Positions 25,978 through 35,035 are shown, counted from the stretch's first letter. The stretch: 64,000 nucleotides of DNA from Segnochrobactrum spirostomi (GCF_009600605.1 NZ_VWNA01000002.1:186001-250000); one strand, 5' to 3'. The notes: generated by a model not told the origin, from the letters alone. Translations and numbers: made by a program.

Positions 25978-27090
25978 CTATTTGAACATCTGCGGCGGGA
26001 AGCCGATCAGGGCGGCGGTGCCGTCGCTGGCGCCGAAGGCGAGCTCCCGCCCGTCGGCCGACCATTCCATCGCCGTCACGCTGGCGCCCGCCGGTCGGAC
26101 GATGAGTTCGTCCGGCTTGCCGATTTGAGCGACGAGGATCTGGCCGTTCTCGTAGGCCGCCGCGACGAGCTTGCGCTTCGGATGGGCGGCGACGCGGTCG
26201 ACCGCGACGAACCCGCGCCGCCCCGTCTCGAGCGCGCCCTGCCGGGCGTCGCCGACCGGCGGCGTTTCCATCGACCATCCGGCGACGCGGAAGGCGCCGG
26301 AGGCGACGAGTGCCTTCGCTGGCCCGCTGAAGGCGACCGTCTGCACCGGGGCCGGGAAGCCGCCGACCACCGAAGAGGTGCGGCCGGCGAGGTCGATCAG
26401 GGCGAAGCCGCCCTCGATCATCGGGGCCGCGATCCAGCGCCCGTCGCCGCGCCAGGCGATCGCCGTCGGGCGAGCGGGGAGCGTGACGACGAACGGTGCT
26501 GCGCCGGCGAGGTCGGAGACGGTGAGCGCGCGATCCTCGGCGATCGCGACGAGGCCGCCATCCGGCGACAGTGCGAGACAGCCGATCGCGCTACCCGCCG
26601 CCCCTCGGATTGCACCGGGATCGCGTGGATCGTCGCTGAAGAGAAGGGTCTCCCCGTCGCTCGCGGCGACGGTGCCGGTCGCACCGTTGCGGTCGAGCGC
26701 CGTCACCGGCCGATCGAAGGCGAGGGCGGTTTCGCCCGCGATCCCCGTGGCCGAGAGGGTGAGCACCGCGCCGGCCGCCGTGCCGAGCAGAAATTCCGCC
26801 CCGGCGCCCGGTGCGATCAGCGGGGCCGAGCCGTCGCCGGGCACGAGGGTGAGCGGCGGCAGTGGGTCGCGCCGCGGCCGAATGGTGGCGCGGCCGATAT
26901 CGGCGCTGACGCGGATGCGCCGGTCGGGCGCCTCCTCGTCGGCGGTTGCCGTGATCGCCACCGTGCCGTCCGCGAGGGCGAAGGCGACCGCGCTGCCGTC
27001 GCCGGCGAAGGCGAGGGCGGTGACCGGCGCCGGGCACCGCCAGGTGCGGGCGAGGAGGTCGTAATGAGAGGTCGTCGGGACGTGGTTCAT
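25978..27090 (-). CDS. WD40-like beta-propeller protein
   Basis: 370 residues, without a signal peptide. Repeated blades have the pattern PVTALAFAGDGSAVAFALAD, SAIGCLALSPDGGLVAIAED and SVTAMEWSADGRELAFGASD, about 40-50 residues apart. This gives a predicted seven-bladed propeller. Such proteins usually serve as scaffolds. A cytosolic prokaryotic member beside a diiron monooxygenase operon is not something I recognise. Confidence 0.65.
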   Translation of the reverse strand: MNHVPTTSHYDLLARTWRCPAPVTALAFAGDGSAVAFALADGTVAITATADEEAPDRRIRVSADIGRATIRPRRDPLPPLTLVPGDGSAPLIAPGAGAEFLLGTAAGAVLTLSATGIAGETALAFDRPVTALDRNGATGTVAASDGETLLFSDDPRDPGAIRGAAGSAIGCLALSPDGGLVAIAEDRALTVSDLAGAAPFVVTLPARPTAIAWRGDGRWIAAPMIEGGFALIDLAGRTSSVVGGFPAPVQTVAFSGPAKALVASGAFRVAGWSMETPPVGDARQGALETGRRGFVAVDRVAAHPKRKLVAAAYENGQILVAQIGKPDELIVRPAGASVTAMEWSADGRELAFGASDGTAALIGFPPQMFK

Positions 27091-27141
27091 GGGCCAGACC
27101 TGTTCTCAACGCGGCGACGGCCCCTCGGGACCGGTTCGCCG

Positions 27142-27447
27142 CTAGCGCAGCGCCGCGAGCGCGCGGTCGATGTCCGCCACCGCATCCTCGACGTCGGCGA
27201 GGCGGCGATGGCAATCGGCGAGGGCGGCCTCGGCCGTGGCGAGCTCGCCCTCATAGAACGCGACGTCGTCCTCCGCCGCCGCGTCGGTCTCCGGCGGCGC
27301 CTCGGCGAGTTCAAGGCGCTGCAGATCCATTTCGAGCCCGCCGATCCGCTGATTGCACTTCAAGGCCTCGGCATTGAGGGCGGAGAGCTCGGCGACGAGC
27401 CGCAATCTCTGCTGGAGAAGGGCGACGGCGGCGGAGGGCTCCGGCAC
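27142..27447 (-). CDS. Small coiled-coil protein of unknown function (101 aa)
   Basis: About 101 residues from a GTG at 27447, preceded by GGGAGGT at ideal spacing. Longer in-frame starts upstream have no such site. Heptad-like Leu/Ala spacing (LLQQRLRLVAELSALNAEAL, LADVEDAVADIDRALAAL) predicts two long helices in a coiled coil. It is between the WD40-like gene and the 167-aa gene on the same strand, probably in the same operon. Confidence 0.55.
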   Translation of the reverse strand: MPEPSAAVALLQQRLRLVAELSALNAEALKCNQRIGGLEMDLQRLELAEAPPETDAAAEDDVAFYEGELATAEAALADCHRRLADVEDAVADIDRALAALR

Positions 27448-27502
27448 GATCAGACCTCCCTCTCGACGCGGTCGATCGCGGCGCGTCTGCACCCGGCGGC
27501 CT

Positions 27503-28006
27503 TCATGGCTGCACACTCCGCTCCGGTGGGCGGTAGCCGTCGAGCCGTCCGGCGAGGGTCGGCATCTGCTCGCGGAACTGGGCTTCGGCGGTCTCGATGT
27601 GGCGGCGCAATTGATCCCAGATATCGACGCGCAGGATCGCGGTGGTGTCGCCGAGCAGACGCTCCATCTCCTCGGCGCGAAATTGTCGGGTGAGCGCCAC
27701 GCCGGCGAACACGAAGTCGCGCATCAGAAGCGCGTGGGTCTCGGCGAAGCCGCTGATCATCGGGTGGGTGTCGCGGCCGATGCCGCGCTTCGAAAGCTCG
27801 GCGAGGATGAAGTCCTGGAAATGGCTCTGGAGCCGATATTGGCTCTCACCGAGGAACTTCATCACGAAGACGAGGTCCCGCTCCATCAACCGGGCGAGGT
27901 CGGACGCGACATCGCCGCCGCCCTGTTCGGGCAGCCAAGACGGCTCGTCGGCACCAGATTCACGTGCGGGCATCTCAATCCACGATCCGAAGACGCTGGA
28001 TGACAT
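27503..28006 (-). CDS. Helical protein of unknown function (167 aa)
   Basis: Up to 167 residues; an internal ATG at 27973 would give 156. Mostly alpha-helical, with amphipathic stretches (LARLMERDLVFVMKFLGE, ALLMRDFVFAGVALTRQF). No family recognised. It is the first gene of the minus-strand block and is divergent from the monooxygenase operon over a 596-bp region. A TTGACA lies about 30 bp before the start, so a sigma-70-type promoter is possible. Confidence 0.55.
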   Translation of the reverse strand: MSSSVFGSWIEMPARESGADEPSWLPEQGGGDVASDLARLMERDLVFVMKFLGESQYRLQSHFQDFILAELSKRGIGRDTHPMISGFAETHALLMRDFVFAGVALTRQFRAEEMERLLGDTTAILRVDIWDQLRRHIETAEAQFREQMPTLAGRLDGYRPPERSVQP

Positions 28007-28126
28007 CGCGCGATTGCATTGTATTAATCACACTCTGTCAAGAATGCGGACGAAGTAAATTTAAGTGATCATGTTTTCATGCTGCAACGCACGCGCCGTT
28101 ACGCTTTTACAGTTGTCATTCCATAT

Positions 28127-28143
28127 TGTAACGAAACGTGACA
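28127..28143. promoter_or_regulatory. Candidate enhancer (upstream activating sequence) for the prm sigma-54 promoter
   Basis: The inverted repeat TGTAAC-N5-GTGACA (11 of 12 positions symmetric) lies about 75 bp upstream of the -24 element at 28217. This is the usual distance for an EBP dimer site. A further GTTAC occurs at 28098-28102. Binding by an AcoR-like regulator is inferred. Confidence 0.45.
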
Positions 28144-28216
28144 GTCGCGCGGACAGCGGGTGGACGCTGTGGCGAACGCGGCTTGGAATCCCTCGAAAAA
28201 GCCGGCTTATTTCGAG

Positions 28217-28233
28217 TTGGCACGAGCCTTGCG
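28217..28233 (+). promoter_or_regulatory. Sigma-54 promoter of the monooxygenase operon
   Basis: TTGGCACGAGCCTTGCG matches the -24/-12 consensus YTGGCACGN4TTGCW at every core position except the final W. The invariant GG and GC are at the correct spacing. It is on the same strand as prmA, which starts about 360 bp downstream of the predicted transcription start (near 28245). The two AcoR-like EBPs upstream fit this promoter class. Confidence 0.85.
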
Positions 28234-28244
28234 ATAATCTCCGG

Positions 28245-28602
28245 CACAACAAGAAGCCATCGCAGGCGGTCGGCCGATCGAGGTCGTCCCGCCGGGCCAA
28301 CGACGCCGCTGCGATGTCATAAGAACGAAGGGATGGGAGGAGCTGCGGTCGCAGCCATCAATCTCGATCGGATCGACGGGACACGGTGCTGCGCGGAGCG
28401 GCGCCGTTTCGCGCCGACACGGATCGCCGGTTGCGACGTCTCCTTGAGCACCTTTGCCGAAGTTGATCGACCGGCCGGCGGACGGAGCGCGCGTGTTCGT
28501 GCCCGGCCGCCGGCGGGAGCCATCATTAACTTGCGGTGATCGAGGCCGCTTTACGCGGGAATGCATCCCGCGCCCCAACGCCTTTCACAGGGAGGTTCGT
28601 TC
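28245..28602 (+). other. Long 5' leader of the monooxygenase operon
   Basis: About 358 nt separate the predicted sigma-54 start site and the prmA start. No convincing gene is seen. Two perfect short palindromes occur: GCTGCG-gt-CGCAGC near 28340, and CGCGGGA-atgca-TCCCGCG at 28554-28572 just upstream of the prmA ribosome site. A nearer second promoter or a leader-based control element are the alternatives. Confidence 0.4.
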
Positions 28603-30270
28603 ATGTCGTCTTTGACGCTCAACAAGATCACCTCGCAGCGCGGAATTTCAGTCGGCGAGGCGACGAAGAAGATCGCCGACCTCGGCTGGAATCCGAGCTA
28701 CGTCCAGGAAGCGATGACGTTTCCGACCGACTACAAGATCACCAAGGCCCCGCGCGATCCGATGAAGCAGGTGCTGCGGTCCTACTTCCCCATGCAGGAG
28801 GAGAAGGACAACCGCGTCTACGGGGCGCTCGACGCGGCGCTGCGCGGCGATATGTTCCGCAACGTGGAGCCGCGCTGGGTCGAGTGGATGAAGCTCTTCC
28901 TGGCGATCATCCCCTTCCCGGAGATCTCCGCCGCCCGCTCCATGGCGATGGTCGCCCGTCTCGCCCCCGGCGAAGACCTGCGCACCGGCTTCACCATGCA
29001 GATGGTCGACGAGTTCCGCCATTCCACCATTCAGATGAACCTGAAGAAGTGGTACATGGAGAACTATATCGATCCGGCCGGCTTCGACATCACCGAGGAA
29101 GCCTTCGGCAAGTGCTACGCGACGACGATCGGTCGCCAGTTCGGTGAAGGCTTCATCACCGGCGACACGATGACCGCCGCGTGCATGTACCTGACGGTCG
29201 TGGCCGAGACGGCGTTCACCAACACGCTGTTCGTGGCGATGCCGTCGGAAGCCGCGCGCAACGGCGACTATGCCCTGCCGACGGTGTTCCTTTCGGTGCA
29301 GTCCGACGAGAGCCGCCACATCGGCAACGGCCACTCGCTTCTGATGGCCGCCCTCAAGGAGCCGGAGAACCACCTGCTGCTGGAGCGCGACCTGCGCTAT
29401 GCCTTCTGGCAGAACCACGCCATCGTCGACGCCGCGATCGGCACCTTCATCGAGTACGGCACCACCAACCGCGACAAGAACAAGGAATCTTACGCGGAGA
29501 TGTGGCACCGCTGGATCTTCGAGGACTATTACCGGACCTATATGCTGCCGCTCGAGAAGTACGGCATCAAGATCCACCACGACGACGTCCACGAAGCCTG
29601 GAACCGCATCACCAAGAAGCACTATGTGCATAAGGTGGCGCAGTTCTTCGCGGTCGGCTGGCCGGTCAATTTCTGGCGCATCGAGGCGCAGACCGATTCC
29701 GACTTCGAGTGGTTCGAGCAGAAATATCCCGGCTGGTACGCCCAGTTCGGCGAGTTCTGGAAGTGGTACGCCAAGCTCAGCCACAAGGGGCAGACGCCGA
29801 TCACGTTCTCGACCGAGACCGGCTACGTCTATCCCCATCGCTGCTGGTCGTGCCTGGTGCCGTGCCTCATCCGTGAGGACATGGTCGTCGACGAGATCGA
29901 CGGGCAGCTCCACACCTTCGCCCATGAGCTCGATCGCTGGACCGCCGTCGAGGCGTTCTCGGACGAGTACCAGGGCCGGCCGACGCCCGCGATGGGCCGC
30001 TTCAGCGGCAAGCGCGAGTGGGAGACGCTCTATCACGGCTGGGATCTCGCCGACGCGATCAAGGACCTGAACTTCGTTCGGTCCGACGGCAAGACGCTGG
30101 TCCCGCAGCCGCATCTGCGCTTCGATGACAAGGAGATGTGGACCCTCGACGACGTCCGCGGCTACACGCTCCAGTCGCCGCTCACCCTGCTGCGGCAGAT
30201 GAGCCCGGCCGAGCGCGAGAAGCACCTCGCCGAGTATCGCGCGGGCTTCACCATCAATCCCTGCAACTGA
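28603..30270 (+). CDS. prmA: Propane/acetone-type soluble diiron monooxygenase, hydroxylase alpha subunit
   Basis: 555 residues, closely resembling PrmA/MimA of actinobacterial propane monooxygenases. The carboxylate-bridged diiron ligands are all present: Glu107 (PEISA), Glu137 and His140 (DEFRH), Glu202 (AETAF), Glu236 and His239 (DESRH). It catalyses O2-dependent hydroxylation of propane to 2-propanol; the Mim branch also hydroxylates acetone and butanone. The ATG at 28603 follows CAGGGAGG; an upstream ATG at 28561 lies within a hairpin. It heads the operon driven by the sigma-54 promoter at 28217. Confidence 0.93.
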   Translation: MSSLTLNKITSQRGISVGEATKKIADLGWNPSYVQEAMTFPTDYKITKAPRDPMKQVLRSYFPMQEEKDNRVYGALDAALRGDMFRNVEPRWVEWMKLFLAIIPFPEISAARSMAMVARLAPGEDLRTGFTMQMVDEFRHSTIQMNLKKWYMENYIDPAGFDITEEAFGKCYATTIGRQFGEGFITGDTMTAACMYLTVVAETAFTNTLFVAMPSEAARNGDYALPTVFLSVQSDESRHIGNGHSLLMAALKEPENHLLLERDLRYAFWQNHAIVDAAIGTFIEYGTTNRDKNKESYAEMWHRWIFEDYYRTYMLPLEKYGIKIHHDDVHEAWNRITKKHYVHKVAQFFAVGWPVNFWRIEAQTDSDFEWFEQKYPGWYAQFGEFWKWYAKLSHKGQTPITFSTETGYVYPHRCWSCLVPCLIREDMVVDEIDGQLHTFAHELDRWTAVEAFSDEYQGRPTPAMGRFSGKREWETLYHGWDLADAIKDLNFVRSDGKTLVPQPHLRFDDKEMWTLDDVRGYTLQSPLTLLRQMSPAEREKHLAEYRAGFTINPCN

Positions 30271-30280
30271 GCGAGACGAG

Positions 30281-30350
30281 GGGCGGGGCGCCTTCGGGCC
30301 GCCCCGCCCTGGCAGCGGACGCCCGCCGACGCGGCCCCTCGCGGGGCCGC
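30281..30350 (+). other. Two strong hairpins between prmA and prmB
   Basis: GGGCGGGGCG-N9-CGCCCCGCCC (30281-30309; 10-bp perfect stem) is followed by GCGGCCCC-tcgc-GGGGCCGC (30331-30350; 8-bp stem). No U-tract follows either. This suggests mRNA 3'-end protection or partial attenuation giving excess hydroxylase over reductase, which is inference. Confidence 0.7.
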
Positions 30351-30379
30351 GAAGGGCGGAGCTTTAGGAGAGAAAGCCG

Positions 30380-31462
30380 ATGGTTGCCGTCCATAACGTG
30401 CGTCTGGAGCCGGTTGGGATCGAGTTCGAGGTCGAGGAGGGCGAAACGGTGCTGAACGCCGCCTTCCGGCAGGGGATCTCGCTCCCGCACGGCTGCAAGG
30501 AAGGCCAGTGTTCGGCCTGCAAATGCGTTCTCAACGACGGCGACGTCGATCTGCTGCGCTATTCGACCTTCGCGCTCAACGAGATGGAGCGGGATACCGG
30601 CCATATTCTACTGTGCCGGACCCTCGCTTATTCCGACATCGAGGTCGATCTCCTCAACTATGACGAGGAGGTGCTGTCGAAGTCGATCGCCGTCAAGACG
30701 TTCTCGGGGCGGATCACGCGCATCGAATCTCTCACCCACGACATCCGCGGGATCGGCATCAAGCTCGACCAGCCGATGAAGTTCTGGGCCGGGCAATATG
30801 CCGACATCACGGTCACCACGGAAAAAGGGGAGACGATTACGCGCTCGTTCTCCATGGCAAATTCGCCGGACGAAACCGAAGAACTCTCCTTCATCATCAA
30901 GAAATATCCGCAAGGGAAGTTCTCCGGAGAGCTCGATGCCGGCGGAATCCGCCTCGGTGCCGTCGTCAGCGTCGCCGGACCCTACGGCACCTGCTTCCGC
31001 CGCGGCGGACGCGAAGGACCCGTGATCCTGGTCGGCGCCGGCTCCGGCATGTCGCCGGTCTGGTCGATCCTCAACGATCATCTGACGAGCGGCGAGGACC
31101 GGGATGTCTATTTCTTCTACGGCGCACGCACAGAGAACGACCTCTTCTATCTCGACCGCATTGCCGCGCTGACCGCGGCCCATCCCTCCGTTCACTTCAT
31201 CCCCGTCCTGTCGCACGCCGACGCGGACTCGGGCTGGAGCGGCGCGCGCGGCTTCGTTCACGAGGCCGTCGGCGCCACCCTGAAGAGCCTTGCGATCGAC
31301 GGCGCCGGCGACGTCTATGCCTGCGGCCCGCCGCCGATGATCGATGCCTTGCAGCCGGTGCTGTTCATGAACGGCTTCGACGTCGAGCGCGTGTTCTTCG
31401 ACCGCTTCACCACCACGACTTCCGTGGCGTCGGCCGAGCCGGCGCAGGCGGCGGCGCAATAG
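30380..31462 (+). CDS. prmB: Monooxygenase reductase component (2Fe-2S / FAD / NADH)
   Basis: 360 residues. The N-terminal plant-type ferredoxin domain has cluster ligands Cys39, Cys44, Cys47 and Cys79. An FAD domain (RSFSMANSP) and an NAD-binding domain (GAGSGMSPVWSIL and a C-terminal CGPPPM motif) follow. It passes electrons from NADH to the diiron hydroxylase. TAGGAGAG precedes the ATG. Gene order alpha-reductase-beta-coupling is that of the propane-monooxygenase group. Confidence 0.92.
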   Translation: MVAVHNVRLEPVGIEFEVEEGETVLNAAFRQGISLPHGCKEGQCSACKCVLNDGDVDLLRYSTFALNEMERDTGHILLCRTLAYSDIEVDLLNYDEEVLSKSIAVKTFSGRITRIESLTHDIRGIGIKLDQPMKFWAGQYADITVTTEKGETITRSFSMANSPDETEELSFIIKKYPQGKFSGELDAGGIRLGAVVSVAGPYGTCFRRGGREGPVILVGAGSGMSPVWSILNDHLTSGEDRDVYFFYGARTENDLFYLDRIAALTAAHPSVHFIPVLSHADADSGWSGARGFVHEAVGATLKSLAIDGAGDVYACGPPPMIDALQPVLFMNGFDVERVFFDRFTTTTSVASAEPAQAAAQ

Positions 31463-31522
31463 GCCCATTCGGCCAATCGCCGTCATCACCACCAACATCA
31501 AAATCTGAGGGGAGTGAAATCC

Positions 31523-32575
31523 ATGCCTGCCATCTCGAGCTCGGTCGGTTCGGGCGCCGCCGGCGCCGCGATCTTCGCGGATTCCGACAGCCGCAAATAT
31601 CGCTATTTCCAGCCGCGCGGCCGCGCCGCGTCCCATTACGAGGACGTCACCGTCGACGTTCAGCCGGACCCCGAGCGTTACCTGATCCAGAACTGGATCA
31701 TCTCGTTCGCCGACGGCAACGGCGCCTACGTCAAGGACAACACGGCGGCGCGCAGCTCCAACTGGCACGCCTTCCGCGCGCCGGATCAGGAATGGGAGCG
31801 CACCCACTATCAGCGCCAGTCGAAGATCGAGACGATGGTGCAGAGCGTCATCGCCAACGGCCGTCGTTATGGCGCGCCGAAGGCCCTCGACGGGGTGTGG
31901 CGCAAGATCCTGCAAACCCACCTGGGCGCGTGGAAGCACGCGGAGTTCGGCCTCGGCACGTCGCTGATGCAGGCGCAGCGCTACGGCTACACCCAGATGA
32001 TCAACAACGCGACGCTGACGAATTCGTCCTACAAACTGCGTCTCTCCCAGGACATCACGCTCTACCTCGCCGAGATCGGCCTCGATCTCGAGGGCTGGAA
32101 CGACGAACTCGGCAAGAAGGCCTGGCTCGAGGACGGCGTCTGGCAGGGCACCCGCGAGGCGGTCGAGACGATCATGGGGACGTCCGACTATCTCGAGCAA
32201 TATTTCGCGATCAATATCGTGTTCGAGCCGCTCGTCGGTGAACTGTTCCGCTCTGGCTTCATGATGCAGGCGGGCGCGGCGAACGGCGACTTCATGACGC
32301 CGGCGGTGATCTCGGCCGCGGAAGCCGATTACGAGCGCAACCTCGCGAACACCATCGATCTCATGTACTTGCTCGCGCACGACGAGCAGCATTCCGTCCA
32401 CAACAAGGCCCTGTTCCGGAGCTGGCTCCACAAGCACCGGGCGCTCGCCGACAAGGCGGCGAAGACCCTGCAGCCGATCTGGTCGATGCCCCACTCGAAA
32501 CCGGTGTCGTTCGAGGACGCCCGCGCGGTCTCGCAGGAGCGCATCGGCAAGATCCTCGGCGAGCTCGACATCTGA
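31523..32575 (+). CDS. prmC: Monooxygenase hydroxylase beta subunit
   Basis: 350 residues of the ferritin-like fold without the diiron ligands, as in other beta subunits. It has RYFQPRGRAASHYEDVTVDV near the N-terminus and GTSDYLEQYFAINIVFEPLVG in the middle. It pairs with PrmA in the alpha2-beta2 hydroxylase. The ATG at 31523 has GGGGAG upstream; an in-frame GTG at 31514 overlaps that site and is unlikely. Confidence 0.9.
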   Translation: MPAISSSVGSGAAGAAIFADSDSRKYRYFQPRGRAASHYEDVTVDVQPDPERYLIQNWIISFADGNGAYVKDNTAARSSNWHAFRAPDQEWERTHYQRQSKIETMVQSVIANGRRYGAPKALDGVWRKILQTHLGAWKHAEFGLGTSLMQAQRYGYTQMINNATLTNSSYKLRLSQDITLYLAEIGLDLEGWNDELGKKAWLEDGVWQGTREAVETIMGTSDYLEQYFAINIVFEPLVGELFRSGFMMQAGAANGDFMTPAVISAAEADYERNLANTIDLMYLLAHDEQHSVHNKALFRSWLHKHRALADKAAKTLQPIWSMPHSKPVSFEDARAVSQERIGKILGELDI

Positions 32576-32595
32576 CCGCCCGTCCGCCACCGCCG

Positions 32596-32616
32596 GCCGG
32601 GCCGATCGCGCCCGGC
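32596..32616 (+). other. Hairpin between prmC and prmD
   Basis: GCCGGGC-N7-GCCCGGC, a perfect 7-bp stem extended by G+C-rich flanks. No U-tract follows. Confidence 0.6.
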
Positions 32617-32683
32617 GGGCGGGGCGGGAGCCCCCATCATCCTCGGGACGATGATCTCGAGCCGACCTTCAGGAGCGAAACCC

Positions 32684-33052
32684 ATGTCGACCGTCGCCCG
32701 TGACGCAAGTCACCAGAACATCTTCAAGTCCATGAAGGACATCACCTTCGAACAGACGATCTCGCACCAGTGCGGGGTCACCATGTCGGATTCCGTCGAG
32801 GCCCGCGCCATCGCCGAATTCATGGCGACGAAGGACGGTGTCACCGTCACCTACCAGCCGGCCCTCATCCGTATCGACGGCAACGGCAAGCTGATCTTCG
32901 AGATGGACGAGATCAGTGAATTCCTCGGTCGCGATATGACGGCCGAGATGTTCGAGGTGAACACCTCGACCCATTACGGCCGCATGGTCCGGATCGACGA
33001 CAACACCGTGATCCTGTTCGGCAACATGGACGAGGTATTCGAATACATCTGA
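32684..33052 (+). CDS. prmD: Monooxygenase coupling/effector protein (MmoB/DmpM family)
   Basis: 122 residues, cofactor-free. The C-terminal two-thirds have the effector fold, with AIAEFMATKDGVTVTYQPAL and IRIDGNGKLIFEMDEISEFL. It binds the hydroxylase near the diiron site and tunes O2 activation and substrate entry. CAGGAG lies 9 bp before the ATG at 32684; an in-frame upstream ATG has no ribosome site. Confidence 0.9.
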   Translation: MSTVARDASHQNIFKSMKDITFEQTISHQCGVTMSDSVEARAIAEFMATKDGVTVTYQPALIRIDGNGKLIFEMDEISEFLGRDMTAEMFEVNTSTHYGRMVRIDDNTVILFGNMDEVFEYI

Positions 33053-33058
33053 CGAGCG

Positions 33059-33088
33059 ATCCCGGTCGGCACGCACGCCGGCCGGGAT
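33059..33088 (+). other. Hairpin after prmD
   Basis: ATCCCGGTCGGC-N6-GCCGGCCGGGAT forms a 12-bp stem with one G-U wobble, starting 6 bp after the prmD stop. No U-tract follows. It may mark the 3' boundary of the prmABCD core message. Confidence 0.65.
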
Positions 33089-33152
33089 GCGTCGCCGATC
33101 GACCCGGTGCGCGACACGGCGCTGAGAACACGACGAGTGGGAGGAACATCAC

Positions 33153-34169
33153 ATGTACATTACGCCCGAAGGCAAAGAGGTCTTCATCGTCGACGGCCAC
33201 ACCCATTTCTGGGACGGCAGTCCGGAAAACCAGCGCAATATCCATGGCAAGCAGTTCATCGATTGCTTCTATGCCTACCACACCAACCTGAGCCCGAAGG
33301 AGCAGCTCTGGGCGAAGGCGAAGTTCGAGAAATACACCGCCGACGAGCTCTACCGCGATCTGTTCATCGACGGTCCGGATGACGTCGCGATCATCCAGAC
33401 GACGGTGCTCGGCGATTTCTACAAGAACGGCTTCGGCTGCGTGAAGCGCTCCCACGAGATGGCGAAGCGTCATCCCGACCGCTTCATCGTCAACGGCGCC
33501 TTCGATCCGCGCGACGGCGAGAAGGCGCTCGAGTGGATCCACGAGATGAAGGAGACCTACGGCATCACCGGCGTGAAGATGTACACCGCCGAGTGGAACG
33601 GTGCCTCCAAGGGCTGGAAGCTCAACGATCCCGACGCCTACAAGTGCTTCGAGCTCTGCGACAAGCTCGGCATCAAGAACATCCATGTCCACAAGGGACC
33701 GACCATCATCCCCCTGAACAAGGATGCCTTCGACGTTCACGACGTCGATTATGCCGCGACCGACTTCCCGAACCTCAACTGGATCGTGGAGCATGTCGGC
33801 CTGCCGCGCCTCGACGATTTCTGCTGGATCGCGGTGCAGGAGACCAACGTCTATGGCGGCCTCGCCGTCGCGCTGCCCTTCATCCACACCCGGCCGCGTT
33901 ACTTCGCCGAAGTCATTGCGGAACTGCTGTTCTGGCTCGGCCCCGACAAGATCCTGTTCGGCTCGGACTATGCGATCTGGACGCCGCGCTGGCTCGTCGA
34001 GAAGTTCTGGGCGTTCGAACTGCCCGAGGACATCAAGAAGGAGCGCGGGGTCGATCTGACGCCGGAGATCAAGGAGAAGATCCTCGGCCTCAACGCCGCC
34101 GCCCTCTACGGGATCGACGTCGCCGCCCGCAAGCGGCTGCTCGCCAGCGATCCGATCGCCGCGGAGTGA
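33153..34169 (+). CDS. Metal-dependent amidohydrolase (TIM barrel) of the prm operon
   Basis: 338 residues of the amidohydrolase-2 family. It has the N-terminal metal motif VDGHTHFWDG and later His/Asp ligands (IHVHKGP, EHVGLPR, LFGSDYAIW). Homologues lie at the same place after the coupling protein in actinobacterial propane-monooxygenase clusters, but no reaction is established. GGGAGGAA precedes the ATG. Confidence 0.82.
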   Translation: MYITPEGKEVFIVDGHTHFWDGSPENQRNIHGKQFIDCFYAYHTNLSPKEQLWAKAKFEKYTADELYRDLFIDGPDDVAIIQTTVLGDFYKNGFGCVKRSHEMAKRHPDRFIVNGAFDPRDGEKALEWIHEMKETYGITGVKMYTAEWNGASKGWKLNDPDAYKCFELCDKLGIKNIHVHKGPTIIPLNKDAFDVHDVDYAATDFPNLNWIVEHVGLPRLDDFCWIAVQETNVYGGLAVALPFIHTRPRYFAEVIAELLFWLGPDKILFGSDYAIWTPRWLVEKFWAFELPEDIKKERGVDLTPEIKEKILGLNAAALYGIDVAARKRLLASDPIAAE

Positions 34170-34174
34170 GCGCG

Positions 34175-34987
34175 ATGAATGTCGCTCCGAGCGAGATCGA
34201 ACGGCGCGAGCACGAGCTCTGGCATGTGCTCGCGAGCGTCGACGACCCGGAACTCGACGAGCCCGTCACCACGATGGGCTTCGTCGAACGGGCCTTCGTC
34301 GCCGACGACGGGCGGGTCACGGTCGACTTTCGGCTGCCGACCTATTGGTGCTCGCCGAACTTCGCCTTCCTGATGCTCGACGATCTGCGCCGGGCGCTCG
34401 GCCGCCTGTCGTGGCAGCCGGCGTTTGACGTGGTCCTGCACGACCACATGTTCGCGGCCGAGGTCAATGCGGGCCTCGCGGCGGGGCGATCGTTCGACGA
34501 GATCTTCGGCGAACTCGCCGGAGACCAGGGGCTCGACGACCTGCGGGCGACCTTCGCCGCCAAGGCCTTCAAACGGCGGCAGGAGGCGGTGCTGCGCGGC
34601 CTTCTCGCGGAGGGCTTCGCGGAGGCGCGGGTCGTGGCGATGACGATCGCGACCCTGGAGGCGGTGCGCTTCGAGGATGCCGACGTGGCGCGGCAGAAGC
34701 CGCGCTATCTCGCGGCGCTGCGCGCGCGCCGGGGCGGACTGAAGGCGTCAGAGCCGGCCTTCCCGATGTGGGACGGTACGGCGCTCGGCATCGACACGCT
34801 CGCCGATTACCTCTCCGAGCTGCGGGGCTTGCGCATCAACATGGAGTTCAACGGCGCGCTCTGCCGGGGTCTCAAGCAGTCCCGCTACAAGGAGGTTCGG
34901 CAGGTCGACGGCGAGCCGACCTTGGTCGACTTCATCCTCGACCGGGTTCCGGAGGCCCGCGCGGGCGCGGGCAGCGGTCCCGCCTGA
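34175..34987 (+). CDS. MIP18/DUF59-type Fe-S assembly-like protein of the prm operon
   Basis: 270 residues. The first about 90 residues resemble the MIP18/PaaD fold (VLASVDDPELDEPVTTMGFV, then FRLPTYWCSPNFAF); the rest is a helical extension of unknown fold. MIP18 proteins aid Fe-S or metal-centre assembly, so a role in maturing the diiron enzyme or its reductase is plausible. The ATG at 34175 is 5 bp after the amidohydrolase stop; a GTG at 34166 is an alternative. Confidence 0.72.
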   Translation: MNVAPSEIERREHELWHVLASVDDPELDEPVTTMGFVERAFVADDGRVTVDFRLPTYWCSPNFAFLMLDDLRRALGRLSWQPAFDVVLHDHMFAAEVNAGLAAGRSFDEIFGELAGDQGLDDLRATFAAKAFKRRQEAVLRGLLAEGFAEARVVAMTIATLEAVRFEDADVARQKPRYLAALRARRGGLKASEPAFPMWDGTALGIDTLADYLSELRGLRINMEFNGALCRGLKQSRYKEVRQVDGEPTLVDFILDRVPEARAGAGSGPA

Positions 34988-35008
34988 GCGGACCGGCCGA
35001 CGAGGACA

Positions 35009-35035
35009 GCCTGCCGGGCCCGGCGTCCGGCAGGC
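35009..35035 (+). other. Hairpin between the MIP18-type gene and groEL
   Basis: GCCTGCCGG-N9-CCGGCAGGC, a perfect 9-bp stem, begins 21 bp after the stop of the upstream gene. No U-tract follows. Confidence 0.65.

Noticed and set aside
28138-28539. 133-codon open frame in the prmA leader
   Set aside because: Arg-rich, no ribosome site, no motif, and it overlaps the sigma-54 promoter.
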